Source of the DNA: Aureispira sp050633105
GTDB taxonomy: Bacteria > Bacteroidota > Bacteroidia > Chitinophagales > Saprospiraceae
DNA length: 64,000 nt
Reading direction: 5' to 3'
Assembly (NCBI GenBank): GCA_050633105.1
Contig: JBOEFW010000068.1
Coordinates: 9,824-73,823, forward strand
Shown here: piece by piece, positions 42,413-51,978 of the stretch
How the letters are laid out: each line of letters starts with the position of its first letter
Numbering within the stretch: the stretch's first letter is position 1
Program-made: the position numbers and the translations under genes
The notes under the pieces: generated by a model
The model's database searches: none
The model's input: the letters and a program-made list of their open reading frames with translations, nothing else
Told to the model about the DNA's origin: nothing

Positions 42413-44173
42413 CTAGAATTTAATTTCAATCTCGGCCACTTGGCTACCTAAATTGAATTTTATAGATTGAATCTCGCCTGCTTCTGGGAAAAACCGCAAT
42501 CGTGCATGTGTTATGCCAATCAACCCAGACAAAGGTGTATCTCTTTTGTATACAGTAGGAATGAGCCTAAAAGGCCTGATGGTTGCCTCGTGATCATTAA
42601 AATTATACCCAACAAAAGGAACTCGACGCCAAAAAGGCGCATATTTGGCGTTTAAGTTAGATTGACTGAGTGCGGCATTAGGAGTGAAGTCTCCTGTAAT
42701 TGCTCCATTCTCTGCCAAGAGTCCGTTGAAATCTAGGCTTTGAGGCTGCGTTAATACTAATATTTCATCGCTATAATCGTCAGGATTATTGAGAATCTCA
42801 TAAACATCCGTTGCAATGCCACTAATGTCAATAGGGCTTGTATTTGCTGCTGCGTTTGAGTAATTTTCTATAGAAGTACCCGAAAAGTCAATATTATCAC
42901 TGACTGCCTTGAATTCTTCATATTTGGGCAATTCTTCTTCCTCATAGGTGATCGAGGGATGCTCTGAAAAAAAAGCATTCAGGTCAATGATAGCACCATC
43001 TCTAGGAGCAGATACATGCTCCAAGGCAACTTGCCAAGACATTTCATCGACCCGCCAATAAAGGTTAAATCTATTACATAGCGATTCAAGGACATTCAAA
43101 ATAGAAAAATCGTGACGCCTTGAGAAGTTGGAAGGATCAGTAAGAGGTGATTTTACATCCTCGCTACTATGAAGTACCATCCCTTTGGTTTCGTTAGCTA
43201 AACCTGTTACAGGATTGGTATCCTTCGTAAGGAATTCGGATATAAAAGTTAAATCCTCGGACGCCTTTCGGACTCCGTATCTTAATACGTCTATCAATTG
43301 ACGGCCGTTATTCACCTTTACACCATTGCCCTGAACAAGGTTGTCATCTACATAAACCCTCCCAACTGCATTTCCTTCGGTATGCTCTCCAATCAAGCGC
43401 CACGACTCCTCATTTGGGCTAGGCGGTAGAGTTGGAGGTTGATTAACTAGGTCAATTGTGGAATAAAAAAAAGCAACACCATCAGGCACTGGGTCAAACA
43501 TAGGAGGCACCCTAAACCAGCTAGAGCTATTTCTGTTATCTCGATTGAGTTGAAGGCGAGACCATCCTTCTCCCTCAGGGGCCCTTGACTCTCCCGCTTG
43601 GTTGTAAATGGTTTTTATTTCCCTAGCATAAACCAAAAAGAAGGCCCCAACTGACCCTCCAGATGCAAATTCTATTGGATGTCCCCAGTAAGGTTTTGGA
43701 GTTTTACTATTAGAGATGACCCCTATAGCAAAATTAGCATCTTTCACGACCAAGTATTCTATATTATTGATAAACCTGTACTCGTAATCTACAGCAGGAG
43801 CAACCCGCATCAAGTTAAGTGTTTGATCTGCATTTGCCAAAAAAACACCAACTGCGTTTCTTGACTTCACCTTAAGACTTATTTGCTCTTTATGTGGATG
43901 CTCTTTACCGCTCGACCTCATTACCACGCCTTCGCAAACTGTGGTACTAATACCATTAAAAACCTCTACAACCCTTAAAGGCATTCCCTCGAAATGATTA
44001 ACTAAATTCAGCTTCCTGTAATCAACAGCACCAAGCTTAATATCGCCACTTAATTCCGTCTCGAAGTAACGCCCACCTTTATCGAACTTAAGGTTTTTAG
44101 TGATAGATAATTCACCAGAATTAACAGGATTGACTTTGATGTCGTTTATATAGAAACTGAATTCAGCAATCAT
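42413..44173 (-). CDS. Tail hub/baseplate-type protein candidate
   Basis: 586 residues. The N-terminal ~120 residues resemble the beta-rich start of tail-hub proteins (FSFYINDIKVNPV..., LKFDKGGRYFETELSGDIKL). A central region describes a 'lookup' of a reduced state (NRFNLYWRVDEMSWQVALEHV). It ends in beta strands (IKFNLGSQVAEIEIKF). The length and character suit a phage tail/baseplate protein, but its place near the head genes is unusual and no domain is diagnostic. Confidence 0.45.
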   Translation of the reverse strand: MIAEFSFYINDIKVNPVNSGELSITKNLKFDKGGRYFETELSGDIKLGAVDYRKLNLVNHFEGMPLRVVEVFNGISTTVCEGVVMRSSGKEHPHKEQISLKVKSRNAVGVFLANADQTLNLMRVAPAVDYEYRFINNIEYLVVKDANFAIGVISNSKTPKPYWGHPIEFASGGSVGAFFLVYAREIKTIYNQAGESRAPEGEGWSRLQLNRDNRNSSSWFRVPPMFDPVPDGVAFFYSTIDLVNQPPTLPPSPNEESWRLIGEHTEGNAVGRVYVDDNLVQGNGVKVNNGRQLIDVLRYGVRKASEDLTFISEFLTKDTNPVTGLANETKGMVLHSSEDVKSPLTDPSNFSRRHDFSILNVLESLCNRFNLYWRVDEMSWQVALEHVSAPRDGAIIDLNAFFSEHPSITYEEEELPKYEEFKAVSDNIDFSGTSIENYSNAAANTSPIDISGIATDVYEILNNPDDYSDEILVLTQPQSLDFNGLLAENGAITGDFTPNAALSQSNLNAKYAPFWRRVPFVGYNFNDHEATIRPFRLIPTVYKRDTPLSGLIGITHARLRFFPEAGEIQSIKFNLGSQVAEIEIKF

Positions 44174-44176
44174 CGT

Positions 44177-44656
44177 TTATTTGTTTATTTTAGTAGTGAC
44201 TCCTATAAAGGGGCTTACAAAAAAGCTAGCATCCCGTATTGAAGTACCTGATCTTAATCCCAAAGAAACTCTATATCTGCTCTCTGTCCCTACTTTTAAC
44301 CGAGCGCCTATTTCAATTTCGGCCGAATGAGCCGTTTCTTCTGGGAAATCCAAGGCATAAGTATAACTAAATCCGACATAACCCCATTTGTGCCCCAACA
44401 AAACACCTAATCTTGTTATGCCCCCTAAGCTTGCGCGAAACATGGTTTTATCATCTCCTAACTCAACATCAACAGTAGGTAGCATCGAGACAGAGACGCG
44501 CTCTACTCTAGGGCCCTCATCTTGTATGTCGTTAATTATGAACCTAGGAGAGTAGGCAACGCCCACTCTCGCGCTAAAACTATTTTTGGAGCTCTTTTCT
44601 TGTGCCACCAAGACACAGCACACCAACATGCAAATTGTAACTAATAAAGTCTTCAT
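44177..44656 (-). CDS. Outer-membrane beta-barrel-like protein in the late operon
   Basis: 159 residues. A clear signal peptide (MKTLLVTICMLVCCVLVAQ) is followed by about eight amphipathic strands with alternating hydrophobic residues (FSARVGVAYSPRFI, MFRASLGGITRLGVLL, YVGFSYTYALDF, YRVSLGLRSG). It is exported and probably a small outer-membrane barrel. A host-surface protein inside a structural operon is atypical; it may alter the receptor or exclude superinfecting phages. The partner hub gene begins 4 bp away. Confidence 0.7.
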   Translation of the reverse strand: MKTLLVTICMLVCCVLVAQEKSSKNSFSARVGVAYSPRFIINDIQDEGPRVERVSVSMLPTVDVELGDDKTMFRASLGGITRLGVLLGHKWGYVGFSYTYALDFPEETAHSAEIEIGARLKVGTESRYRVSLGLRSGTSIRDASFFVSPFIGVTTKINK

Positions 44657-44678
44657 TCATTATGAGTTTGGTTAAAAA

Positions 44679-44771
44679 TTAATTGTCGTATTCACTCCTA
44701 GGAAGCCCTTTCCTAAGTCTCTTAGCAAGCTCGTAGCTAATCCAAGCATAGTAGCCTGCAATTATACCCAC
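44679..44771 (-). CDS. Possible tiny membrane protein overlapping the minor head gene
   Basis: A frame with no ATG (GTG at 44771 is the best start) encodes about 30 residues: a short hydrophobic helix (VGIIAGYYAWISYELAK) and a basic end. It overlaps the last 35 bp of the minor head gene. The composition looks protein-like, but start choice is weak and expression unproven. Confidence 0.25.
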   Translation of the reverse strand: MGIIAGYYAWISYELAKRLRKGLPRSEYDN

Positions 44772-45543
44772 CGCAATCAGAAAGCATTACATGAAATTGC
44801 TTCTTGCCCGTCCACTCCAATTGCTCCATCGCCTCAATTTCCTCTTTTAAGAAAACCTTGCCATTCCTCTCGGCGCAAAATTCACGGGTAGTCTTTATTT
44901 CTCCACCTGTCCATATTGCATAGTTTAATTCCAAAGCTTTAGCAAAGGTAGAGTCAATAGCCCTGCCTTGCGATCGGATAACATTGTGCCCGTTTTGGTA
45001 ATGAAACTTTTCGTTTAGCCCCATTCTGTCCTCTTTTCCTGTAATGAGGTCTTTGATCGAATTCTCTAGGTCTCGCTCCTTAACCGTTCCCATTACTGCA
45101 GTCCCTAGGACGTTTTCTATTTGGGTTTGGACGTTTGATTGCGTAAATATACCTATAATTAACCGTTTAGCCATAACGTTAGACTTATTATTGATTGCCT
45201 TTACAAGTGCCTTTTTAGGCTTGAACAAACTATAATAACGATTAGAGGCTTCAATGCTGCTCTTTGCTGCGCCTACATAAAAGTCTTTCATCCTTCGATC
45301 TACAGTCCCCTTCATGTAATCGCTTAGTTGCTTTATATTTCTGCTTGCATTGATATTAGCATTACTATTAGTCACCCTGCCGCTTGCATCAAAGGTGAAC
45401 TTTGGTAAAATCTTAGAGCTAACAAAGCGATACAGGTCGCTATCCACCTTCTTAGAGGTAGATAGTAAGTCGCTTTGTTGGCGAGTGATACTCTGTGCTT
45501 TTAATTGCCCGAGGCGTTCTATTTCTTTTAGACTAGGAGGCAT
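44737..45543 (-). CDS. Minor head protein (MuF-like)
   Basis: 268 residues, directly after the portal gene (shared base at 45543). The C-terminal part carries the MuF-type pattern EFCAERNGKVF followed by MLSDCGGYNCRLLCLD, with Cys and His spacing typical of phage head morphogenesis proteins. N-terminal 180 residues are helical. It is expected to sit at the portal-capsid junction. Confidence 0.7.
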   Translation of the reverse strand: MPPSLKEIERLGQLKAQSITRQQSDLLSTSKKVDSDLYRFVSSKILPKFTFDASGRVTNSNANINASRNIKQLSDYMKGTVDRRMKDFYVGAAKSSIEASNRYYSLFKPKKALVKAINNKSNVMAKRLIIGIFTQSNVQTQIENVLGTAVMGTVKERDLENSIKDLITGKEDRMGLNEKFHYQNGHNVIRSQGRAIDSTFAKALELNYAIWTGGEIKTTREFCAERNGKVFLKEEIEAMEQLEWTGKKQFHVMLSDCGGYNCRLLCLD

Positions 45544-47423
45544 TACGAATCTATGGTTTGCTTTATTTCACGAGACAATTCTTCTTCCAAGCGACTTTTT
45601 ACTTCTTCAATATACTCTTTAACGATTTCTCCAATAATTTTCGCTTGTTCGCCGTAACTCAAAGCAGTAAACCTGCCATCGCTATTCTTGATTCGAGTTG
45701 CTATCTGTGTAAATTTCTCCCATAAAACTCTATCAGGATTAGTTTCTGGCAAATTAAGTACAAAATTAGCCGCAGATGCATCTGGCAAATGAGCATAGGG
45801 CTTATGGCCATCTAATATTTTCTGAATCTGGTTATCTCTAGATCTATTCCGAGACTGCTTTTCGCTTAGTGTCGAAATTATAGTCTCTACTACCGAGGCG
45901 GGCGCGCCTGCATCGCGTGCAAGCTTTAATCTGCCAAGAAGATCTTCTTCTGTAACAATTGAAACATCGTGCGCATAAGCGTATTCAATAGAAGGTTCTT
46001 TTACGTCCAAAAAAGCAGCCATTGCGTTAGCTATCCCTATATACAATGAAGTAGGAGTAGCGGTTATGAATTCCACCACCACGCTATGCCCTGTGCCTTG
46101 TTGCTCTAGTATTTGTGTCGCAGTGACAGGACTGTTTACCTTTTGTCCCATATCCACTCCATAGATTTCCTCCGAGACATTGATATAGCACTCTTTTTTA
46201 ATCTCCTTCAAGAGCTTTACAATATCAAGAGGCAGGTCTACGTAGTACATAAAATCCTTTGGGGCAACGGGAGGAGGAAGCCCTTCGGACTCTGGAAGGA
46301 CTATTTCTATTTTATCCATATCGCCATGAAAAGCACCCACCTTACCAGTACCCAAGCATTTAGGGCATTGGTCCCCGCCAGTAAGGGTGCCGTTGTTGCA
46401 CATCTGACCGCCTTTGTTATATTTACACTTTTCGACATAATTTATAGACTTAAGGAAAAGGTGCAAGTATTTAGACACATCAAACTTAGATCCATCCTGT
46501 ATGGCAGCCTCTAGCGTGAAGTTAGCTTTGTGCCAGAAAGGTAAGTATAATTGGTCTTGCGAGTTGTAATCAACAATATAACCAAAGGGGAAAACGCGAG
46601 GCAATTCAATACTATCTTTTTTAGTAACGAGGAACGTCTTATTCTTGATCAAAATCTCTTCAAGGTAAATTTCAGATGCCCTTAGTTCTTCATAAAATCC
46701 AGATACCCCTTCTTCTTTTATGACTTCTATAAAGCTTAAGGTTTTCCCGATGGAATATTGCGTGTACTCTAAAACAGGCGCCTTGCTATCCTTTCCCCTT
46801 ATCGGAACGTGCAAATTATAAAGATATATAATATCTCTAACCCCTTCGGAGTCTTGTCTAATGTTTAAAATCTTTTCACACCTTAGTACCTCGGGAAAGC
46901 ACAATTCCTTGTCTTGGTCGTACTTCACCAACGCATAATCATTTGGGCGGACCATGTTCTTGGTCACCGCAATCCCTTCAACCCACTTTAGTAATGTCTC
47001 TCCGCTATTGCCAAATGAAGTTACAGCCTTTTTTAACTTCATTTTACCCTCCTCGTCCTTCGCACTAACTTCATTCTTACTTTTAGGCTGCCTTAGAGCT
47101 GGCGAAATAAAAGAAGAGACCTTGCCTATAACACCAGGCGTTACAGGAATAGTAATAGCTCTTCTTTTTTTTAATTGATCCGCTGTCTCCCTTAGAGAGT
47201 AAGAGCGCACGTAAGCATTATACCCTTCACCAGTAGCAACCGCCGTGTACCATTTCTGCCGTTTTAGCTTTTCTTCAAAACCATCATGCCTACCACCTTT
47301 GATTGTATTAATGGCAAAAGTGTAATCTTCTTCAACTTCCTTCACAGAAGGAGACTTATCTGAACTGCCATCGTTCTCCATGTTAATCAATAGTCTCTCT
47401 AATTCAAAATTCCCTTCAATCAT
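45543..47423 (-). CDS. Portal protein with Cys-rich insertion
   Basis: 626 residues, longer than the usual 450-550. It follows the large terminase by 18 bp, the canonical position. The long helical C-terminal part and the central tyrosine/asparagine-rich regions fit a portal. Around residues 335-362 is an insertion with Cys at CKYNKGGQMC and CPKCLGTGK, a four-Cys zinc ribbon not normal in portals. It also ends in an acidic and Glu-rich helix (KEYIEEVKSRLEEELSREI). Confidence 0.7.
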   Translation of the reverse strand: MIEGNFELERLLINMENDGSSDKSPSVKEVEEDYTFAINTIKGGRHDGFEEKLKRQKWYTAVATGEGYNAYVRSYSLRETADQLKKRRAITIPVTPGVIGKVSSFISPALRQPKSKNEVSAKDEEGKMKLKKAVTSFGNSGETLLKWVEGIAVTKNMVRPNDYALVKYDQDKELCFPEVLRCEKILNIRQDSEGVRDIIYLYNLHVPIRGKDSKAPVLEYTQYSIGKTLSFIEVIKEEGVSGFYEELRASEIYLEEILIKNKTFLVTKKDSIELPRVFPFGYIVDYNSQDQLYLPFWHKANFTLEAAIQDGSKFDVSKYLHLFLKSINYVEKCKYNKGGQMCNNGTLTGGDQCPKCLGTGKVGAFHGDMDKIEIVLPESEGLPPPVAPKDFMYYVDLPLDIVKLLKEIKKECYINVSEEIYGVDMGQKVNSPVTATQILEQQGTGHSVVVEFITATPTSLYIGIANAMAAFLDVKEPSIEYAYAHDVSIVTEEDLLGRLKLARDAGAPASVVETIISTLSEKQSRNRSRDNQIQKILDGHKPYAHLPDASAANFVLNLPETNPDRVLWEKFTQIATRIKNSDGRFTALSYGEQAKIIGEIVKEYIEEVKSRLEEELSREIKQTIDS

Positions 47424-47441
47424 AAAGTTGTCGTTTTTTTT

Positions 47442-48968
47442 CTAAAAATCAATTCTTGCAAAGCGCCCAAACAACTCGGGATGGCACATTGCATACATAA
47501 AGCCATCACCTAAGTGGCCATACTTTTGAACCCCGTCACTGTCTGCATCTTTCATCATTGATCCATCAGGTGCGACCTTGCACTGCTCAAAGTCTTCAAT
47601 CGTATTCTTGCAACTATCAGATATTAAAATCCTAACAGGTACCGTCTTGCCATTAAAAAGCCTTATCATAAAAGCGTGCCGACCAAGAGAGCCTTTAGCG
47701 ATGGCTTTGAACCTAGGATTTGCACTAGGAACCCTTTCGATCATAAAGGATTTGTACTTACCTAAGCCTAATTTAAAGTCATCAAACAAGGATTTTACTC
47801 CCATGATGCCTTGTATCCCTGTTTGCCTCTTACCAGTAGCATCTCCATACAAAAAGAAACCACTATTAACAGGATACCTTGCAGTGAAAATCTTAGCTAA
47901 GCCTTGCCCTGTATTAAAAGGAGCTTTTGCACATATTTCGTCAATTATCCTTAATTCGTACCACTCTGTGAATCCCTGCCAATACCCCTGCTCAATATAC
48001 TCAGACTGCATAACGACGCCCGACATATAAGGCCTTACGTTAAAGTCCAAAGAAAGATGCAGCGGTATGTCGGCATTATAGAGCATCTTTCTAGCTGGAC
48101 GCACATGCTTTGGTCTACTGAAGGTTGGAAAGAAGCGCCCCTCTTTGTTAAGCGTCCCCCATCTACCTTGAGCATAAACTTTATACATCAGATCGTCGCT
48201 GCCTGCTAATGCCCCAAGAGTCGCCTTGTATTCATCTTTAGCCCACCTATTATCCTCTGCTGTCGTATTGATCACTCTCGTAGTAGTAATTACTTCCCTT
48301 CCTTCTACTTCAACAGTTCTATTATACTCCCAAACCTTATTAGGTACTAAGTATTTTACATCCCCCGTGCCTTCAATTCTATCATCTTTATTAAGCATTT
48401 GCGGCTCGGCATACTTAGCGATCCAATGGTCCTTTGAAACAGGATTGAAGCTAAGAATCATCTGGTAATAATGATTAGTCTCTCCCCTTAGTCTTAAATC
48501 CAGTTGAAGAAACTCATCTTCCGACAACTGAGTAGCCTCTTCTATCCATATCAATGTTATTCCTTCAATAGACTTCACCTTTTCTGGATCATCCATCCCC
48601 CTAAATACAAACCTTGACTGCTGTCGTTCTGTTTGGCCGCTAGACGGTTTCTTTGCAATTCTTAAAGGCTGCTTGTTGTATTTGAATCTCGAACCTAATC
48701 CATGTGAATCTAACTCATTGCAAATCCTGTCATACATGGATTCCGCAATATCTCCATAGACCTTTCTAATACAAAGAATCTTATGCTTAGTATCAGAATG
48801 CATATTAACAAGCGCTGACAACTTTTGACTCGCTGCAACACTCTTTCCACTCCCTGCCCCTCCAAACAAAAACACATGGCGCGCAGTGCAAGGAAACAAG
48901 TACTTTGCATAAATCTTATTAACCTCTGGCCTTATCACAGCCCTTTTATCTGAATGACGCTTCGGCAT
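47442..48968 (-). CDS. terL: Terminase large subunit
   Basis: 508 residues. The N-terminal ATPase has Walker A GGAGSGKS (residues 36-43), Walker B LIWIEEA near residue 140 and a coupling motif near 180 (ILSFNPVSKDHW). The C-terminal nuclease has Asp in LSLDFNVRPYMSG near residue 305 and a later GDATGKRQ; these match the Terminase_3 family. It pumps DNA into the capsid and cuts genome units. It starts right after the small subunit (2-bp gap). Confidence 0.95.
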   Translation of the reverse strand: MPKRHSDKRAVIRPEVNKIYAKYLFPCTARHVFLFGGAGSGKSVAASQKLSALVNMHSDTKHKILCIRKVYGDIAESMYDRICNELDSHGLGSRFKYNKQPLRIAKKPSSGQTERQQSRFVFRGMDDPEKVKSIEGITLIWIEEATQLSEDEFLQLDLRLRGETNHYYQMILSFNPVSKDHWIAKYAEPQMLNKDDRIEGTGDVKYLVPNKVWEYNRTVEVEGREVITTTRVINTTAEDNRWAKDEYKATLGALAGSDDLMYKVYAQGRWGTLNKEGRFFPTFSRPKHVRPARKMLYNADIPLHLSLDFNVRPYMSGVVMQSEYIEQGYWQGFTEWYELRIIDEICAKAPFNTGQGLAKIFTARYPVNSGFFLYGDATGKRQTGIQGIMGVKSLFDDFKLGLGKYKSFMIERVPSANPRFKAIAKGSLGRHAFMIRLFNGKTVPVRILISDSCKNTIEDFEQCKVAPDGSMMKDADSDGVQKYGHLGDGFMYAMCHPELFGRFARIDF

Positions 48969-48970
48969 TT

Positions 48971-49591
48971 CTATTCTTCCTCTTCGTTTACATTATCCCT
49001 TTCTTCACTCTCTCCATCAGGGTTAACATCCATATACTCTCCATCCCCAATATGTAATTGATAAACAATTGGCGTTCCTTCTAGCGGATCATCTTCTTTT
49101 TTATTGTCAGGATTGATACTCCAATGCTTCCGCTGCCTGTTCCCCAACCACCTGCTAGCAGCCTTTTCACTCGGAGGAACCTGCTTAATCGATATAGATG
49201 CATCCTTTACACCAAGTAACTTTCCCAAGTTTAGCATCTCATAAGGCGAAAGGTTCTCCAAGTCAAATCCTACCAAAGTGCCCTCCGCCAGATTTGCTCC
49301 CTTGAAACTAACTTCAAGAGAAGTAAAACCCTTTCCTAGTTTATGTAATCCTGCCGCCACTTTGGCGTCCGCCAACACTTTCCCCTTCTTTATGGACTCC
49401 GAAAACTCTGGAAACTTTTTCTTCCATTCATTTAACGTAGATTCTACAATACCTAAAACAGGGGCAATATCCTGATCCCTAAGCCCCAGCAGGGCTAATT
49501 CATAGGCTTGCTTATTTAAGCGGTCTTTTGTCTCGTCGTTATACTTTGGCGGACAGCCGATATTTTTTTCACCTTCGTTTTTTTCCTTCAT
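48971..49591 (-). CDS. terS: Terminase small subunit
   Basis: 206 residues. The N-terminal helix-turn-helix segment (KQAYELALLGLRDQDIAPVLGIVESTLNEWKKKFPEF, about 30-66) is typical of phage small terminases that recognise the packaging site; the C-terminus is acidic and disordered. It is the first gene of the late operon and lies divergent from the beta-helix gene at 49697, so the 105-bp gap between them should hold the promoters. Confidence 0.8.
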   Translation of the reverse strand: MKEKNEGEKNIGCPPKYNDETKDRLNKQAYELALLGLRDQDIAPVLGIVESTLNEWKKKFPEFSESIKKGKVLADAKVAAGLHKLGKGFTSLEVSFKGANLAEGTLVGFDLENLSPYEMLNLGKLLGVKDASISIKQVPPSEKAASRWLGNRQRKHWSINPDNKKEDDPLEGTPIVYQLHIGDGEYMDVNPDGESEERDNVNEEEE

Positions 49592-49696
49592 TTGTAATCA
49601 AAAAAATGCAATATTGTCTATAAAGTTAGACATAAAATAATTATTTTGAGTTAGAAAAAGCGGTTTATTCGCAAATATTTTACAAAAAACAAAGCA

Positions 49697-51391
49697 ATGG
49701 CATATACTATAACAAACGATTCAGAGTCTCTGTCTATTAGACATAGAGACTCTAATCTAATACAGGCTGGCAAATCAATTGCGGCAGTCATCCCCAAAGA
49801 AGCGACTGCATTCCCAAGAGGAGGAAACAATGGAACTTTCATTGACTTCAATGCATGGGGGGAGCCGTTGATGCAAATTAACTCCGAAGATGTATACTTG
49901 CAAGATGATCCATTAGGTGCCGTTGTTTTATGGACTGGCACCGTAGATGCTTTGCTTGATAAACTCAATAACGAATACCTGGTAAGTAGCGCCTCTGGGG
50001 GCACAAATCCACCAAACCCAATAGATATGACTGCAAGCGTTAACATTTACACAATGGCAGACTTTCCCGCTCCTGATACAGATGGGGTCATCACTCTAAA
50101 ATCTGGTACCACTTATAATATAATTGGGGTTATTGCTCAGGGCGAAACATCAGCAAAGGTCACAACGGCCGTCGATCAAAGCTTTTACGTAGAGAGCAAT
50201 GTTAAGATAATGGGAAATAGCTTCTTTAATACACAGCTCGTATCTGGTGGATTTTCAAACTTAATAGGATCAGGTGGATCTCCTACTCCGTTTCTTTCTT
50301 TGGTTGGAAATAATGAAATTGAAAACATTACAATCGACGGAGGCGGATCCGATCACAATCTAATTAAGATTGAAAACAATTCAAGTTCTAATAGTATATG
50401 GAATAACGTCAATTTTCAAAACGGCGGGCTGTTGAACAGCAATAACCTTGGAGGGATAGGCGTTCAACTGTCAATTATCGGAAATCTCTTAGCGACTAAA
50501 TGTGGATTCTTTAACACGGGAGCATTTAACATGACAGGTTTCTTGCCTGCTCCTTCGTTTGATAGCATTATTTTTGAAACATGCAATTTCAACTACAATC
50601 TTAACCTTACGTCTTTCTTAGTATTTGCCAACACCGTAACAATGAACCGAAGACTAGTGTTAAGAAATTGCATTGGTGCAATTGACAGCGTTAATGGGGG
50701 GCTAGTCAATTACAGTATTATAGATACTAAAGCCCAAAGAGAAAGCTTTATCATTTCTGGTTGCAAAATCAATATGATAAACGGCAATCCTTTAACTTCT
50801 TTTACTGGAGTAACAGAAGATAGTCCACAAGTTCTTTTCGAGAACAACCAAATCCAAGGCCTTAGCAATACTTACGTCGGGGTCTCAGCTAAGACTATAT
50901 TCTCTTCTGGTCAATACCCTACCACAATATTAACACAGAACGCATATAGCCCAATTGTTGCCGATGCTTCAGGAGGACTGACATCAGGTTTTGATCATCA
51001 ACAAAACTCCTCTAGGTTATGGGATGTCGTTGTGATAGCAGGAGCTTCATACTTTAGATATGTCGGAGCGCAAGAAAGAACATTTTTAATACACAACAAC
51101 TTAACCGCCTCTTCTGGAAACAATAGAATACTTAACACCAGGGCGATGAGAGGAGAAATGGATGATAATGGCGTTATTACAAATACACCTTCTAACCCTA
51201 TTGCAATAATCGAACAATCTGTAGGAAACAAGGCTACTTCTAATGGATCAGGGAGACCAGAGGCTATTTCTTCTGACTTTATTGCTGCTTTTTCTTATGG
51301 AGATTTCTTTTACATGGAAGTAGCCAATTTTTCTAACGGAGACGATATTGAGGCACAGGCATTCAGTGTATTTACGTCGAAAGTTGCCTAG
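49697..51391 (+). CDS. Right-handed beta-helix virion/receptor-binding protein
   Basis: 564 residues. The N-terminal ~130 residues form a conserved-looking head (NGTFIDFNAWGEPLMQI..) and a Gly/Pro-rich neck follows; residues ~150-440 show the repeating pattern of a beta-helix (IENITIDGGGSDHNLIKIEN, IISGCKINMINGNPL). Pectate-lyase-like folds of this type form tail spikes that bind or cleave surface sugars. It is on the + strand, divergent from the terminase operon. No catalytic residues can be assigned. Confidence 0.65.
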   Translation: MAYTITNDSESLSIRHRDSNLIQAGKSIAAVIPKEATAFPRGGNNGTFIDFNAWGEPLMQINSEDVYLQDDPLGAVVLWTGTVDALLDKLNNEYLVSSASGGTNPPNPIDMTASVNIYTMADFPAPDTDGVITLKSGTTYNIIGVIAQGETSAKVTTAVDQSFYVESNVKIMGNSFFNTQLVSGGFSNLIGSGGSPTPFLSLVGNNEIENITIDGGGSDHNLIKIENNSSSNSIWNNVNFQNGGLLNSNNLGGIGVQLSIIGNLLATKCGFFNTGAFNMTGFLPAPSFDSIIFETCNFNYNLNLTSFLVFANTVTMNRRLVLRNCIGAIDSVNGGLVNYSIIDTKAQRESFIISGCKINMINGNPLTSFTGVTEDSPQVLFENNQIQGLSNTYVGVSAKTIFSSGQYPTTILTQNAYSPIVADASGGLTSGFDHQQNSSRLWDVVVIAGASYFRYVGAQERTFLIHNNLTASSGNNRILNTRAMRGEMDDNGVITNTPSNPIAIIEQSVGNKATSNGSGRPEAISSDFIAAFSYGDFFYMEVANFSNGDDIEAQAFSVFTSKVA

Positions 51392-51426
51392 TGTTATTCT
51401 TAAACAACGATTAATAATCCTATCAA

Positions 51427-51900
51427 ATGAAACAAAGTAACAAGGAATTGCCAAAAACTACGTGGCAAGAGCAGACATCGCTTAAAGAGCTATTAAAAGC
51501 TATCAAAGTTGATCAAGACCCCAATGAAGAAGAAACGCTAGGAATTGAACACTCCAAGCAGGTGATCACTCTTGGGGTTGGCATCGTGGCGGACATCATT
51601 ATGACCGTTCAGAAAAATGACATCAAAGGCTTTGCTGGTGGCACATTTAAGGTAATTGGAAGATTTGCAGATGACTTTGCCAGTGCTGTAAAGATCTTGC
51701 GCAAACTAAAAGAGCTTTGGTCTGAGGTCAAGGACTGGGACAGTCAAGAAGGTGAAGAATTAAGAGAGCACCAACAGCATGAAACATGGGGTGCTTTTGA
51801 AGAAAGAGGACTAGAGGCAAAAGAAGAAGCTTTGGACCTGGTTAACGCTTGGCTAAGTGCGTTTTTTCTGACCGTTGCCTACTCCAACCAATACCGTTAA
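51427..51900 (+). CDS. Helical protein, possible holin or accessory factor
   Basis: 157 residues, 35 bp after the beta-helix gene. Mostly helical with one moderately hydrophobic segment (VITLGVGIVADIIMTV, about 46-61) and a hydrophobic C-terminus (AWLSAFFLTVAYSN). This may be a holin-like membrane protein, or a helical partner of the spike; neither is certain. A strong terminator follows. Confidence 0.5.
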   Translation: MKQSNKELPKTTWQEQTSLKELLKAIKVDQDPNEEETLGIEHSKQVITLGVGIVADIIMTVQKNDIKGFAGGTFKVIGRFADDFASAVKILRKLKELWSEVKDWDSQEGEELREHQQHETWGAFEERGLEAKEEALDLVNAWLSAFFLTVAYSNQYR

Positions 51901-51911
51901 GACTAAAACTT

Positions 51912-51950
51912 AAAAGCCCCACCTTGCTTAATGCTTGGTGGGGCTTTTTT
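51912..51950. terminator. Bidirectional terminator between convergent operons
   Basis: AAAAGCCCCACC pairs with GGTGGGGCTTTT around a 15-base loop with a T6 run. It separates the + strand pair from the convergent early gene at 51979. Confidence 0.93.
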
Positions 51951-51978
51951 ATATTCGCTTATCTATAATAGTTTCTTT

